A DNA stretch of 64,000 nt from Jiella flava (GTDB lineage: Bacteria; Pseudomonadota; Alphaproteobacteria; Rhizobiales; Rhizobiaceae), in the NCBI RefSeq assembly GCF_017349315.1, contig NZ_JAFMPP010000004.1, positions 186,001 through 250,000 on the forward strand, read 5' to 3'. Every line of letters starts with the position of its first letter. Position 1 is the first letter of the stretch. The notes beneath the pieces were generated by a model that saw nothing but the letters and a program-made list of their open reading frames with translations, ran no database searches and was not told the origin of the DNA. Position numbers and translations under genes: made by a program. This document shows positions 56,006 through 64,000 of the stretch, piece by piece.

Positions 56006-56203
56006 GGGCATTTGGGCGCGGAAATGGGGATATGATTCATTAACCATGCCCGCATGGTTCGTGACCGGCTTGCAACGGCGTTTCTGATTCCTCAATCCAC
56101 TTAGGCGAGTTTGCTTGAATGGATCGCCAAAGGCGGTACAAGGCGAACTCTAGGAAATGCGCGTCCTGCTGAACAGCAAGAAGACGACAAGGTGTTGGAT
56201 AAT

Positions 56204-58642
56204 ATGACGGCTGGTACGAAAATTCTGCGGGCAGCGACCGCGATCGCGCTGTCTTCCACGGTTCTGGCCACCACAGCTCTCACCGTTCAACTGGCGAGTG
56301 TGACTGCGGCGAGCGCTGCGACGGTCAGTCGGATCGTGGTCCGGGGCAACAGCCGGGTCGACGCCGACACGATCCGCGGCTTCATGCAGATCAAGCCCGG
56401 GCAGAACGTCACCGCCGCCGATCAGGACGCTGCGGTGCGTCGACTTTATTCTACGGGACTGTTCTCAAACGTGCGCGTCAGCCAGTCCGGCAGCACGCTG
56501 ACGGTTCAGGTCGACGAGAACGAGGTCGTCAATCAGGTTCTTTTCCAGGGCAATTCCAAGCTCAAGGACAAGCAGCTGATGGACGCCGTTCAGACGGCAC
56601 CGCGGGGAGCGTATTCCAAGTCGATCGTCGATGCGGATGTCGACGCGATCAAGAAGGCCTATACCAGTATCGGCCGCAGCGACGCCGTAGTGACGCCGCA
56701 GATCCAGCAGATCGGCAAGGGCCAGGTCAACGTCATCTTCAATATCCAGGAAGGCGACCGCACCAAGATCGCCTCGATCAGCTTCGTCGGCAACAAGGCC
56801 TTCGGCGACAGCCGGCTGAAGCACGTGATCGCGCTGCGCGAGAGCGGTCTGCTCAGCTTTATCCAGCGTGACGACGTCTACGATCCGCAGCGGCTCGATG
56901 CGGACGAAGAAACGCTCCGCAAGTTCTACTACAATCACGGCTATGCCGACTTCCGCATTCTGTCGGCGGTGGCGGAGCTCGATCCGAAGCAGAACTCCTA
57001 CTACATCACGATCACCGTCGATGAGGGCGAGCGCTACACCTTCGGAAAGATCACTATCGATTCCACCATCGAAGGCGTCGACACCCAGAGCCTTTACAGC
57101 GATCTCGATACGACCGAAGGCGAGGTCTACAGCGCCAAGGAAGTCGAGGACACCCTCGTCAACCTGACCAACGCGCTTGCCAACAAGGGCTTCGCCTTCG
57201 CCCAGGTGACGCCGCGCGGCAACCGTGACTTCGCCAACCACACCATCGCCATCGACTACGTGATCGACCAGGGTCCGCGGGTCTATGTCGAGCGCATCGA
57301 AATCCGCGGCAACACCAAGACCCGCGACTACGTCATCCGCCGCGAATTCGACATCGCCGAGGGCGACGCTTTCAATCAGGTGTTGATCCAGCGCGCCAAG
57401 CAGCGTCTGGAAGATCTGAAGTACTTCAACACCGTCAAGATCTCGACGGCGCCGGGCTCCGAGCCCGACCGGGTCATCGTTATCGTCGACGTCAACGAGA
57501 AGCCGACGGGCGAGATCTCGGTCGGCGGCGGTTACACGACCAGCAGCGAATCCTCCGGTCCCGTGGCCGAAGTCGGCATCCAGGAGCGCAACTTCCTCGG
57601 TCGCGGCCAGTTCATCAAAGTCTCAGCCGGTCTTGGCACTAACAGCCGGAGCTACCAGCTCTCCTTCACCGAGCCTTATTTCCTTGGTCAGCGGCTCGCG
57701 GCGGGCTTTGACGTCTACCACACCAAGACGACCGGCGACGATTATGACGTGACGCGTACGGGCGGCGACGTCCGGCTGGCGGCGCCGATCACCGATCACC
57801 TGACCGCGCAGGTGGCCTACAACTACAAGCGCGAGAGTTACGGCGACAGCACCGGTCTGACGGTCATCAATCCGTCGGACACGTCGACGACGATCAAGAG
57901 CACCTGTGGCGATCCCAATCCGCAGAACAATCTCAACGACAAGGGCGGCAACCCGATCAAAGCGCCGTCCTTCACCAACTCGCCGATCATCAATCAGGCG
58001 ATCTGTAACAGCCCGTATTCGACCTCGTCGGTCTCCTACTCGCTGACCTACAACACGCTCGACAACAATCAGGATCCGCGCGACGGCTTCAAGGTGCAGG
58101 CCGGGCAGGAATTCGCCGGCCTCGGTGGCGATGCCCGCTACATCAAGACCACGGGCAAGGCGACCTATTTCAATCTCCTCAGCGAGGAATACGACGTTAT
58201 CGGCCAGCTCTCGGGCGGCGCCGGCAACGTCATGTCGCTCGGCAGTGGCGGCCTGCGGGTGTTCGACAACTTCTTCAAGGGCGAGGACATCGTCCGCGGC
58301 TTCGACTCGCGGGGGATCGGCCCGCGCCAGTATGGCGTGGCGATCGGCGGCAGGGACTATGCCAATGTCTCGGCCGAAGCGACCTTCCCGCTGCCCGGCA
58401 TCAATCGCGACCTCGGCTTCCGCGGAGCGGTCTTCGCCGATGCGGGTTCGCTCTGGGATAGCGAATATGCCGGTCAGCCGGGCGTCGTCGGCACCGACTT
58501 TGCGGTCCGCGCCTCGGCCGGTGTCGGCTTGATTTGGGCATCGCCGTTCGGTCCGCTGCGGGTAAACTACGCTTACCCGCTCAAGAAGGAAAAGTTCGAC
58601 GACACGCAGCAGTTCTCCTTCGGGTTTTCCTCGCGTTTCTGA
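56204..58642 (+). CDS. bamA: Outer membrane protein assembly factor BamA
   Basis: 812 residues. A signal peptide (ILRAATAIALSSTVLATTAL) is cleaved near AASAA. Five POTRA domains run from about 41 to 400 (for example SRIVVRGNSRVDADTIRGFM), followed by the 16-strand barrel ending FSFGFSSRF with the terminal Phe. It inserts beta-barrel proteins into the outer membrane. The ATG at 56204 is chosen; the frame is open upstream to a TTG at 56111 with no signal-like sequence. Confidence 0.96.
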   Translation: MTAGTKILRAATAIALSSTVLATTALTVQLASVTAASAATVSRIVVRGNSRVDADTIRGFMQIKPGQNVTAADQDAAVRRLYSTGLFSNVRVSQSGSTLTVQVDENEVVNQVLFQGNSKLKDKQLMDAVQTAPRGAYSKSIVDADVDAIKKAYTSIGRSDAVVTPQIQQIGKGQVNVIFNIQEGDRTKIASISFVGNKAFGDSRLKHVIALRESGLLSFIQRDDVYDPQRLDADEETLRKFYYNHGYADFRILSAVAELDPKQNSYYITITVDEGERYTFGKITIDSTIEGVDTQSLYSDLDTTEGEVYSAKEVEDTLVNLTNALANKGFAFAQVTPRGNRDFANHTIAIDYVIDQGPRVYVERIEIRGNTKTRDYVIRREFDIAEGDAFNQVLIQRAKQRLEDLKYFNTVKISTAPGSEPDRVIVIVDVNEKPTGEISVGGGYTTSSESSGPVAEVGIQERNFLGRGQFIKVSAGLGTNSRSYQLSFTEPYFLGQRLAAGFDVYHTKTTGDDYDVTRTGGDVRLAAPITDHLTAQVAYNYKRESYGDSTGLTVINPSDTSTTIKSTCGDPNPQNNLNDKGGNPIKAPSFTNSPIINQAICNSPYSTSSVSYSLTYNTLDNNQDPRDGFKVQAGQEFAGLGGDARYIKTTGKATYFNLLSEEYDVIGQLSGGAGNVMSLGSGGLRVFDNFFKGEDIVRGFDSRGIGPRQYGVAIGGRDYANVSAEATFPLPGINRDLGFRGAVFADAGSLWDSEYAGQPGVVGTDFAVRASAGVGLIWASPFGPLRVNYAYPLKKEKFDDTQQFSFGFSSRF

Positions 58643-58691
58643 CGCGACAGTTTGAGGATCGGGGGAGTCCGCTCCCCCGCCAGCAGTCGTC

Positions 58692-59753
58692 ATGCCGGAC
58701 ACGTCATTCTTTTCGAAAGGTGCAGGTCTGACGGCGCGCGAATTGTGTGCGCTGACCGGGTCCGAACTCGGCGAGGGGACGGATCCCGACCTTCGTGTCA
58801 CCGGCCTTGGGCCGTTGGATCGGGCCGGCCCCGATGATCTCGTCTTCTTCGACAATCCCCGCTACGAGACGCAGCTTCAAGCCACCAATGCTGGCTGCGT
58901 GCTCGTTGCGCAGAAGCATCTTGCGGTCATGCCCGCCGGTCTGCCGCATCTGATCGCCCGCAATGTCTCGATCGCTTTTGCGGCGGCCGGACGGGCGCTG
59001 TTTCCGGCGGCTCTCAAACCAACGCCGATTCTTGGCCAGGCCGGCATTTCGCCGCGCGCTGAAGTCGATCTGAGCGCGCGGATCGAGGCCGGGGTGACGA
59101 TCGAGGCTTTCGCCGTCATCGGACCGAATGTGCAGATCGGGTCCGGCACGGTGATCTCCCCCGGCGCAGTGATCGCCGCCGGCTGCGCCATCGGTCGTGA
59201 TTGCCGGATCGGGGCGCACGTCTCACTCGCCCATACGCTGCTCGGCAACCGCGTGGTCCTCCACCCCGGCGTCAAGATCGGTCAGGATGGGTTCGGCTAT
59301 GTGCCGGGCCCTGCCGGCATGGACAAGGTCGTGCAGATTGGCCGGGTCATTATCCAGGACGACGTGGAAATCGGTGCCAACACGACGATCGACCGCGGAG
59401 CGGTGCGCGACACGGTGATCGGTGAAGGAACCAAGATCGACAATCAGGTCCAAATCGGGCACAACGTCGAGATTGGCCGCCATTCCGTCATCGTTTCGCA
59501 GGTTGGGATTTCCGGATCCACCACCATTGGCGACGGCGTGATGATTGGCGGTCAGACAGGGATCAACGGCCATGTGACGATTGGCGACGGGGCACAGATC
59601 GCGGCGGTTTCCGTCGTTGCGGGAAATGTTCCGCGCGGCGCACGCTGGGGTGGCATGCCAGCCAAACCGGTCCGCGAATGGTTCCGTGAAATGCGGTTTT
59701 TGACTGAACTGGCCAAGAAAGGGCGTACAACGAGGAATGACAGCGATGAGTGA
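58692..59753 (+). CDS. lpxD: UDP-3-O-(3-hydroxymyristoyl)glucosamine N-acyltransferase
   Basis: 353 residues. After an N-terminal uridine-binding domain (to about 105) there is a long left-handed beta-helix of hexapeptides (for example [20 protein letters not shown]). The catalytic His lies in [17 protein letters not shown] (about 257). Third step of lipid A synthesis. The stop overlaps the start of fabZ by eight bases. Confidence 0.96.
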   Translation: MPDTSFFSKGAGLTARELCALTGSELGEGTDPDLRVTGLGPLDRAGPDDLVFFDNPRYETQLQATNAGCVLVAQKHLAVMPAGLPHLIARNVSIAFAAAGRALFPAALKPTPILGQAGISPRAEVDLSARIEAGVTIEAFAVIGPNVQIGSGTVISPGAVIAAGCAIGRDCRIGAHVSLAHTLLGNRVVLHPGVKIGQDGFGYVPGPAGMDKVVQIGRVIIQDDVEIGANTTIDRGAVRDTVIGEGTKIDNQVQIGHNVEIGRHSVIVSQVGISGSTTIGDGVMIGGQTGINGHVTIGDGAQIAAVSVVAGNVPRGARWGGMPAKPVREWFREMRFLTELAKKGRTTRNDSDE

Positions 59754-60210
59754 GACGACGACGCTCGAGAGCGCCGATATCAATAGGATCATGGAGCTTC
59801 TGCCCCATCGCTATCCATTCCTGCTCATCGATCGGATCGTTGATATCGACCGGGACATGAGCGCCATCGGCATCAAGAACGTGACCGCCAACGAACCGCA
59901 TTTCCTCGGTCATTTTCCGGCGGCTCCGGTGATGCCGGGCGTTTTGATCATCGAAGGCATGGCGCAGACCGCCGGCGCCATCTGCGCGATGTCGCGCGGT
60001 GGCGAAGCGCCGTCGCTGGTCTATTTCATGACCATCGACAACGCGAAGTTTCGCAAGCCTGTGATTCCGGGCGATCGCCTCGAATATCACGTGCGACAGA
60101 CCAAGCGGCGGGCCAACATCTGGAAGTTCGACTGTGTCGCCAAGGTGGACGAGCAAAAGGTCGCCGAGGCGACGGTGAGCGCCATGCTCGTGCCACGCGA
60201 CCCTGAGTAG
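59746..60210 (+). CDS. fabZ: 3-hydroxyacyl-[ACP] dehydratase FabZ
   Basis: 154 residues. [19 protein letters not shown] and the active-site [19 protein letters not shown] (His and Glu) are the family motifs. It dehydrates 3-hydroxyacyl-ACP in fatty-acid synthesis and competes with LpxA for the same acyl-ACP pool. The ATG at 59746 lies nine bases after GAGGA; the ATG at 59737 overlaps that site. The start lies inside the lpxD end. Confidence 0.96.
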   Translation: MSETTTLESADINRIMELLPHRYPFLLIDRIVDIDRDMSAIGIKNVTANEPHFLGHFPAAPVMPGVLIIEGMAQTAGAICAMSRGGEAPSLVYFMTIDNAKFRKPVIPGDRLEYHVRQTKRRANIWKFDCVAKVDEQKVAEATVSAMLVPRDPE

Positions 60211-60212
60211 TG

Positions 60213-61019
60213 ATGACGCAAAGCAAAATTCATCCCTCGGCGGTGATCGAAGACGGAGCCGAGATCGGCCGTGGCTGCGAGATCGGGCCGTTCTGCCACA
60301 TCGGATCGCAGGTGCGTCTCGGCGCCGGCAGCCGCCTGCGCTCCCATGTCGCCATCTGGGGCAACACGGTGATCGGCGACGGCGCGCAGATCTGGCCCTT
60401 TGCCTCGCTCGGCCATGCGCCGCAGCATTTGAAATACCGGGGTGAAGACACCCGCTTGGTGATCGGCGCCAACTGTCTGATCCGCGAACATGTGACGATG
60501 AATCCGGGCACCGTCCAGGGTCGCTCCGAAACCACCGTCGGCGACAACTGCGCTTTTTTCACCGGTGCCCATGTCGCCCATGATTGCCTGATCGAGCGCA
60601 ATGTCACGCTGATCAACAACGTTATGCTCGCCGGCCACTGTACGGTCGGCGAATATGCCACCATCGCCGGTGGTTCCGGCATCCATCAATTCACGCGCAT
60701 CGGCCATCATGCCTATGTCGGCGGGCTGGCGGCGGTCGAGGGCGACATTATCCCCTTCGGCATGGTGCTCGGCAACCGCGCCTATCTCTCTGGCCTCAAC
60801 ATCATCGGCATGAAACGCGCCGGCTTCAATCGCGAGGCGATCCGCAACGTGCGGCGGGCCTATCGCATGCTGTTCTCCGACGATCTGACCTTCAAGGAGA
60901 ACATCGACGAGGTGCAGAGCGAATTTCCCGACGATCCGCTGGTGCAGGATCTGCTCGGTTTCATTCGCGCCGGCGGCGACCGGGCGCTGTGCTTCCCGCG
61001 TCACTCCCAGCTTTCCTGA
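60213..61019 (+). CDS. lpxA: UDP-N-acetylglucosamine O-acyltransferase
   Basis: 268 residues with the hexapeptide beta-helix starting IHPSAVIEDGAEIGRGCEIG, and the catalytic His in FFTGAHVAHDCLIERNV (about 127). First step of lipid A synthesis. A short C-terminal helical part (REAIRNVRRAYRMLF) is as in the family. The ATG at 60213 is preferred to the GTG at 60210; both lie next to the fabZ stop. Confidence 0.96.
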   Translation: MTQSKIHPSAVIEDGAEIGRGCEIGPFCHIGSQVRLGAGSRLRSHVAIWGNTVIGDGAQIWPFASLGHAPQHLKYRGEDTRLVIGANCLIREHVTMNPGTVQGRSETTVGDNCAFFTGAHVAHDCLIERNVTLINNVMLAGHCTVGEYATIAGGSGIHQFTRIGHHAYVGGLAAVEGDIIPFGMVLGNRAYLSGLNIIGMKRAGFNREAIRNVRRAYRMLFSDDLTFKENIDEVQSEFPDDPLVQDLLGFIRAGGDRALCFPRHSQLS

Positions 61020-61024
61020 GCCCG

Positions 61025-61930
61025 ATGGAGCCGCGCGTTCCCGGCGAGCCGCTCGGTGTCATCGCGGGCGGCGGCCAGATGCCGAGGATCGTCGCCGAGG
61101 CGGCGCGCGCCCGCGGTTTTCATCCGATCGTCGTGCGGATCGCCGATGCGATCGACGACGACTGGTCAGCTTTCGACGGCGCTTACTATCCCTGGGGCAA
61201 GACCGGCGACGCGATCCGCTTCTTGAGACGGCGCGGGGTCGCTCGGGTGGTCACCTGCGGCACTGTCAGTCGGCGCCCGGATTTTCGCGCGATCCTTCCC
61301 AGCTTCGCAACGCTTGCCATTTTGCCGACGGCGCTTCGGGTCGTGCGTGGCGGCGATGATCGCCTCCTGCGCAATGTCGCGGCGTTTCTGCGGGCCGAAG
61401 GGTTGGAGCCTCTGGCGGTGCAGGATGTCGCGCCGCAACTCTTGGCGCCGTCCGGCGTGATCTCTGGACGCGAGCCGGGTCCGCAGGAGCGGGCGGCCCT
61501 CGTTATCGCGGCGACAGCGGCCGCGCAGCTCGGCAGCCTCGATGTCGGTCAGGCGGTTGTCGCCTCGCAGGAGCGGGTGATCGCGCTCGAAGCGGCGGAG
61601 GGAACGCGGGAGATGCTGCAGCGGGTCGCCGATCTGAAGCGCCGGGGCCGGATCGGCCGGGCCGAGCGGCTGGTGCTGGTCAAAGCGATCAAGCCGCAGC
61701 AGGACGAGCGCTTCGATCTGCCGAGTATAGGCGTGTCGACCATCGTCGAGGCCGAAGCCGCGGGCGTCAGCGCGATCGGCGTCAGCGCCGGTAAGAGCCT
61801 TGTCATCGATTATGACGCGCTCGTCGCGGCGGCACGCGAGGCGTGGATCGCCGTTGTCGGCCTCGCCGCGGATCAAGGCGCGGCACCGACGATGGACGCG
61901 GGACCGCTCGGTTTGGAGGAGCGCCGATGA
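61025..61930 (+). CDS. lpxI: UDP-2,3-diacylglucosamine diphosphatase LpxI
   Basis: 301 residues, the LpxI type used in alphaproteobacteria in place of LpxH. N-terminal GEPLGVIAGGGQMPRIVAE and the C-terminal IGVSTIVEAEAAGVSAIGVSAG are family segments. It hydrolyses the pyrophosphate to give lipid X. It starts five bases after lpxA and overlaps lpxB by ATGA. Confidence 0.94.
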   Translation: MEPRVPGEPLGVIAGGGQMPRIVAEAARARGFHPIVVRIADAIDDDWSAFDGAYYPWGKTGDAIRFLRRRGVARVVTCGTVSRRPDFRAILPSFATLAILPTALRVVRGGDDRLLRNVAAFLRAEGLEPLAVQDVAPQLLAPSGVISGREPGPQERAALVIAATAAAQLGSLDVGQAVVASQERVIALEAAEGTREMLQRVADLKRRGRIGRAERLVLVKAIKPQQDERFDLPSIGVSTIVEAEAAGVSAIGVSAGKSLVIDYDALVAAAREAWIAVVGLAADQGAAPTMDAGPLGLEERR

Positions 61931-63084
61931 GGATCGCCTTCGTCGTCGGTGAGCCTTCGGGTGATGCGATCGGCGCCGATCTCATCCGTGCCCTGAAGGC
62001 GCGCCGCGGCAGCGATGTCGAACTGTTCGGCCTGGCTGGCGAGGCGATGCAGGCGGAAGGGCTCGACAGCCTTTTCGACATCGAGGAACTGTCGATCATG
62101 GGGATCTCGGCGATTCTCGCGCGGCTGCCGCAGCTGATGCGGCGGGTCCGCCAGACCGCCGAAGCGATCATCGCGGCGCGCCCCGATGCGCTGGTGATCA
62201 TTGACAGCCCGACCTTTTCCCACCGCGTTGCCAAGCGGGTGCGCGCCACGCGGCCCGAGATCGCGATCCTCAATTACATTCCACCGACGGTCTGGGCTTG
62301 GCGCGAGGACCGGGCGACGAAGATGCGGCCCTATATTGACCACGCGATCTGCGCCTTGCCGTTTGAGCCGGCGATCCTTCAGCGCCTCGGCGGGCCGCTC
62401 GCCAGCTATGTCGGCCATCCGCTCATGAAGGAGACGGGGCTCGCGGCCCTTCTCGGCGATGTGCGGCCGCTCGCAGACAGAGCGCCGAAGACGCCGCCGC
62501 GTCTCGTCATTCTGCCGGGCTCCAGGCGGGGTGAGATCGATCGATTGATCGCCGATTTCGGCGCAACGCTTGCGCGTCTCGACGCTCTTTTGCCGGGCGT
62601 CTCGGCGGCTCTGCCGACGCTTCCCCGGCACCTGGAGCGGATCGAGGCCTCCATCGCGTCCTGGCCGGTCAAGCCCGCAATCGTCACCGGCACCGCGGCG
62701 AAATGGCAGGCCTTTGCCGAGGCCGATGCCGCCCTTGCCGCATCCGGCACGGTATCGCTCGAACTGGCGCTGGCCGGCGTGCCGATGGCGCTCGCCTACC
62801 GGCTGGATCCGGTCGCCTATCGGTTTCGCCACCTCGTCACCGCCTGGACGGCGGCGTTGCCGAACTTCATCGTCGGTCATCCGCTGGTGCCGGAGCATTT
62901 TCACGAATTCGTCCGGCCGGAGCATCTTGCCCGCCGCATGGCCCGGCTGTTGACCGACACCCCAGAACGCCGCGCGCAGCTCGTGGGGATGGACGAGATC
63001 CGACGCCAGATGGCGGTCGAAGAGTCGCCCGGCGAGGCGGCCGCCGCGATCGTGCTCGACTACGCCGGCAAGCGGCGCGGCTGA
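61927..63084 (+). CDS. lpxB: Lipid A disaccharide synthase
   Basis: 385 residues. A GT-B glycosyltransferase joining lipid X and UDP-diacylglucosamine. N-terminal RIAFVVGEPSGDAIGADLI and IDSPTFSHRVAKRVR, and C-terminal ALAASGTVSLELALAGVPMALAY are diagnostic. The ATG overlaps the lpxI stop (ATGA), so both are coupled. Last gene of the cluster in this window; gltA, often next, is absent. Confidence 0.96.
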   Translation: MRIAFVVGEPSGDAIGADLIRALKARRGSDVELFGLAGEAMQAEGLDSLFDIEELSIMGISAILARLPQLMRRVRQTAEAIIAARPDALVIIDSPTFSHRVAKRVRATRPEIAILNYIPPTVWAWREDRATKMRPYIDHAICALPFEPAILQRLGGPLASYVGHPLMKETGLAALLGDVRPLADRAPKTPPRLVILPGSRRGEIDRLIADFGATLARLDALLPGVSAALPTLPRHLERIEASIASWPVKPAIVTGTAAKWQAFAEADAALAASGTVSLELALAGVPMALAYRLDPVAYRFRHLVTAWTAALPNFIVGHPLVPEHFHEFVRPEHLARRMARLLTDTPERRAQLVGMDEIRRQMAVEESPGEAAAAIVLDYAGKRRG

Positions 63085-63137
63085 CGCCTGGCACCGCATC
63101 GTGTGCGGCCTGGACAGGTCAATGATCGGGACGGCGG

Positions 63138-63302
63138 TCAGGAGATGATCAGCCGTAGGACATCGGTCCGCACGACGGGCAGCATGCCCCTGAGGATCGC
63201 AACGACCCACCGTAGCGGAATGGCATCGAGTGAGCTCTGCGGCAGGCCCTGACGTTCCTGCAGCCGATGCGAGAGCGATCCCGCAATTACCAAGGAGCCC
63301 TC
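63138..63302 (-). pseudogene. Possible C-terminal remnant of an unidentified gene
   Basis: The minus strand reads SLVIAGSLSHRLQERQGLP then SSLDAIPLRWVVAILRGM and VRTDVLRLIIS before a stop at 63138-63140, about 53 codons with reasonable codon use. A stop lies immediately upstream and no convincing start or ribosome site is seen (a TTG at about 63293 is possible). The rest of the 63085-63477 gap shows no gene. I do not recognise the family. Confidence 0.25.
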
Positions 63303-63477
63303 TCAAAGATCGTTGCATTGTTTGCGTTGGATGACATTCAGCTTTACGTCTTGATTTGGCGAAATCACCGATGACGGCTGACATTCCCAAACTCTTCGGA
63401 AGCGAACAATTGCGAATTGTCCGAGACGCGAAGCCGGCAGCACGAGGACCGCAGACGAGACGGATGGCTGAGACGGA

Positions 63478-63984
63478 ATGATGGCACGCGGCAACGATCG
63501 GGAGGACAGGCAGACTGGCGGCAACCCGGCGCGCGCACAGCTCGACGCGGGTGAGGCCGAGCGGACAGTTGCCTACAAGTTACGCTTGGCACAGATCCTT
63601 GCCTTTCGGGCCTTTGAGGAAAAGCTCGCCGATCGCGGCCGCGCACCGCGCTATCTCGGTCTCCTGGCGATCATCCGCAATCATCCCGGCGAGCCGCAGA
63701 GCCGGCTGGCGGATGCGGTGGCGCTGCGTCGATCCAGCCTGGTCGCGATCCTCGACACGCTGACCGACGAAGGTTTGATCGAACGTCGGCTATCGGCGGC
63801 GGATCGCCGGATCAACGGGATCTGGCTGACGAAAAAGGGCGAGAGGATCGTCGACGAGCTCTTGCTCGAAAGCCGCCGGCATGACGCCATGCTCACCGCC
63901 GGCCTGACATCCAAGGAAACGGCGACGGCGCTCGATGTCCTCGACCGGGTGATCGCCAATCTGCGGACAGAAGATGCCGGTTGA
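63478..63984 (+). CDS. MarR-family transcriptional regulator
   Basis: 168 residues. Winged helix-turn-helix: RYLGLLAIIRNHPGEPQSRLADAVALRRSSLVAILDTLTDEGLIERR followed by the wing SAADRRINGIWLTKKGERI, the MarR layout with the DxR motif. The N-terminal 30 residues are hydrophilic. Two adjacent ATG codons (63478, 63481) follow GAGACGGA. Likely controls an unseen neighbouring gene to the right of the window; ligand unknown. Confidence 0.88.
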   Translation: MMARGNDREDRQTGGNPARAQLDAGEAERTVAYKLRLAQILAFRAFEEKLADRGRAPRYLGLLAIIRNHPGEPQSRLADAVALRRSSLVAILDTLTDEGLIERRLSAADRRINGIWLTKKGERIVDELLLESRRHDAMLTAGLTSKETATALDVLDRVIANLRTEDAG

Positions 63985-64000
63985 GGTGAAGCGGGACGAC

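Overview
The window is about 64 kb of GC-rich DNA from an alphaproteobacterium, most likely of the order Hyphomicrobiales (Rhizobiales). The evidence is the gene order rpsB-tsf-pyrH-frr-uppS-cdsA-rseP-bamA-lpxD-fabZ-lpxA-lpxI-lpxB (LpxI is typical of this class), an HdaA-type replication regulator, a serC leader RNA of the alphaproteobacterial kind, and a TGA-N9-TCA iron-responsive box. I see no rRNA, tRNA, CRISPR array, insertion sequence or prophage gene. It reads as ordinary chromosome with a few accessory insertions.

Layout. 1-4.2 kb: part of a hydroxamate-type siderophore locus (NIS synthetase reading left and off the edge; MFS exporter and N-hydroxylase reading right). 4.3-7.4 kb: a TadG-like protein, a decayed gene fragment and a SCPx-type thiolase. 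7.5-12.1 kb: a sulfate ABC transporter operon (cysP-cysT-cysW-cysA) with an Rrf2-family regulator upstream. 12.4-24.6 kb: mixed metabolic and stress genes (DUF3616, MBL hydrolase, DUF1499, acyl-CoA synthetase, ECF sigma with NrsF-like anti-sigma, Rieske/FAD oxidoreductase, L,D-transpeptidase, haloacid dehalogenase, aminotransferase, Fe-superoxide dismutase). 24.8-30.4 kb: cytochrome c556-like protein, I78 inhibitor lipoprotein, purM-purN, and CDP-alcohol phosphatidyltransferase-perM-hdaA. 30.5-36.9 kb: ppk-ppx and a ClC chloride channel. 37-40.4 kb: serC (with leader RNA) and serA. 40.5-47.5 kb: an acetyltransferase and a sugar PTS locus of the glucitol/sorbitol family (regulator, leader peptide, gutM, srlA, srlE, srlB, and an HPr-Enzyme I fusion). 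47.7-49.1 kb: two genes of unknown function. 49.3-63.1 kb: the translation/envelope cluster. 63.5-64 kb: a MarR regulator.

How the genes work together. The sorbitol PTS is the most distinctive block: most alphaproteobacteria have only the regulatory nitrogen PTS, while here HPr, EI, EIIA, EIIB and EIIC of a transport PTS sit in one operon, with stem-loops at three of its four junctions and a 19-codon leader ORF coupled to gutM. Polyphosphate synthesis and degradation (ppk, ppx) are paired and overlap. The envelope cluster lacks dxr, which usually lies between cdsA and rseP; that slot holds a dispersed repeat, two inverted repeats and a promoter. A family of two-part palindromic intergenic repeats occurs at seven sites, one of which supplies the 3' end of the rrf2 reading frame. 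Gene starts were chosen from Shine-Dalgarno fit and family alignment from memory; no database search was possible.
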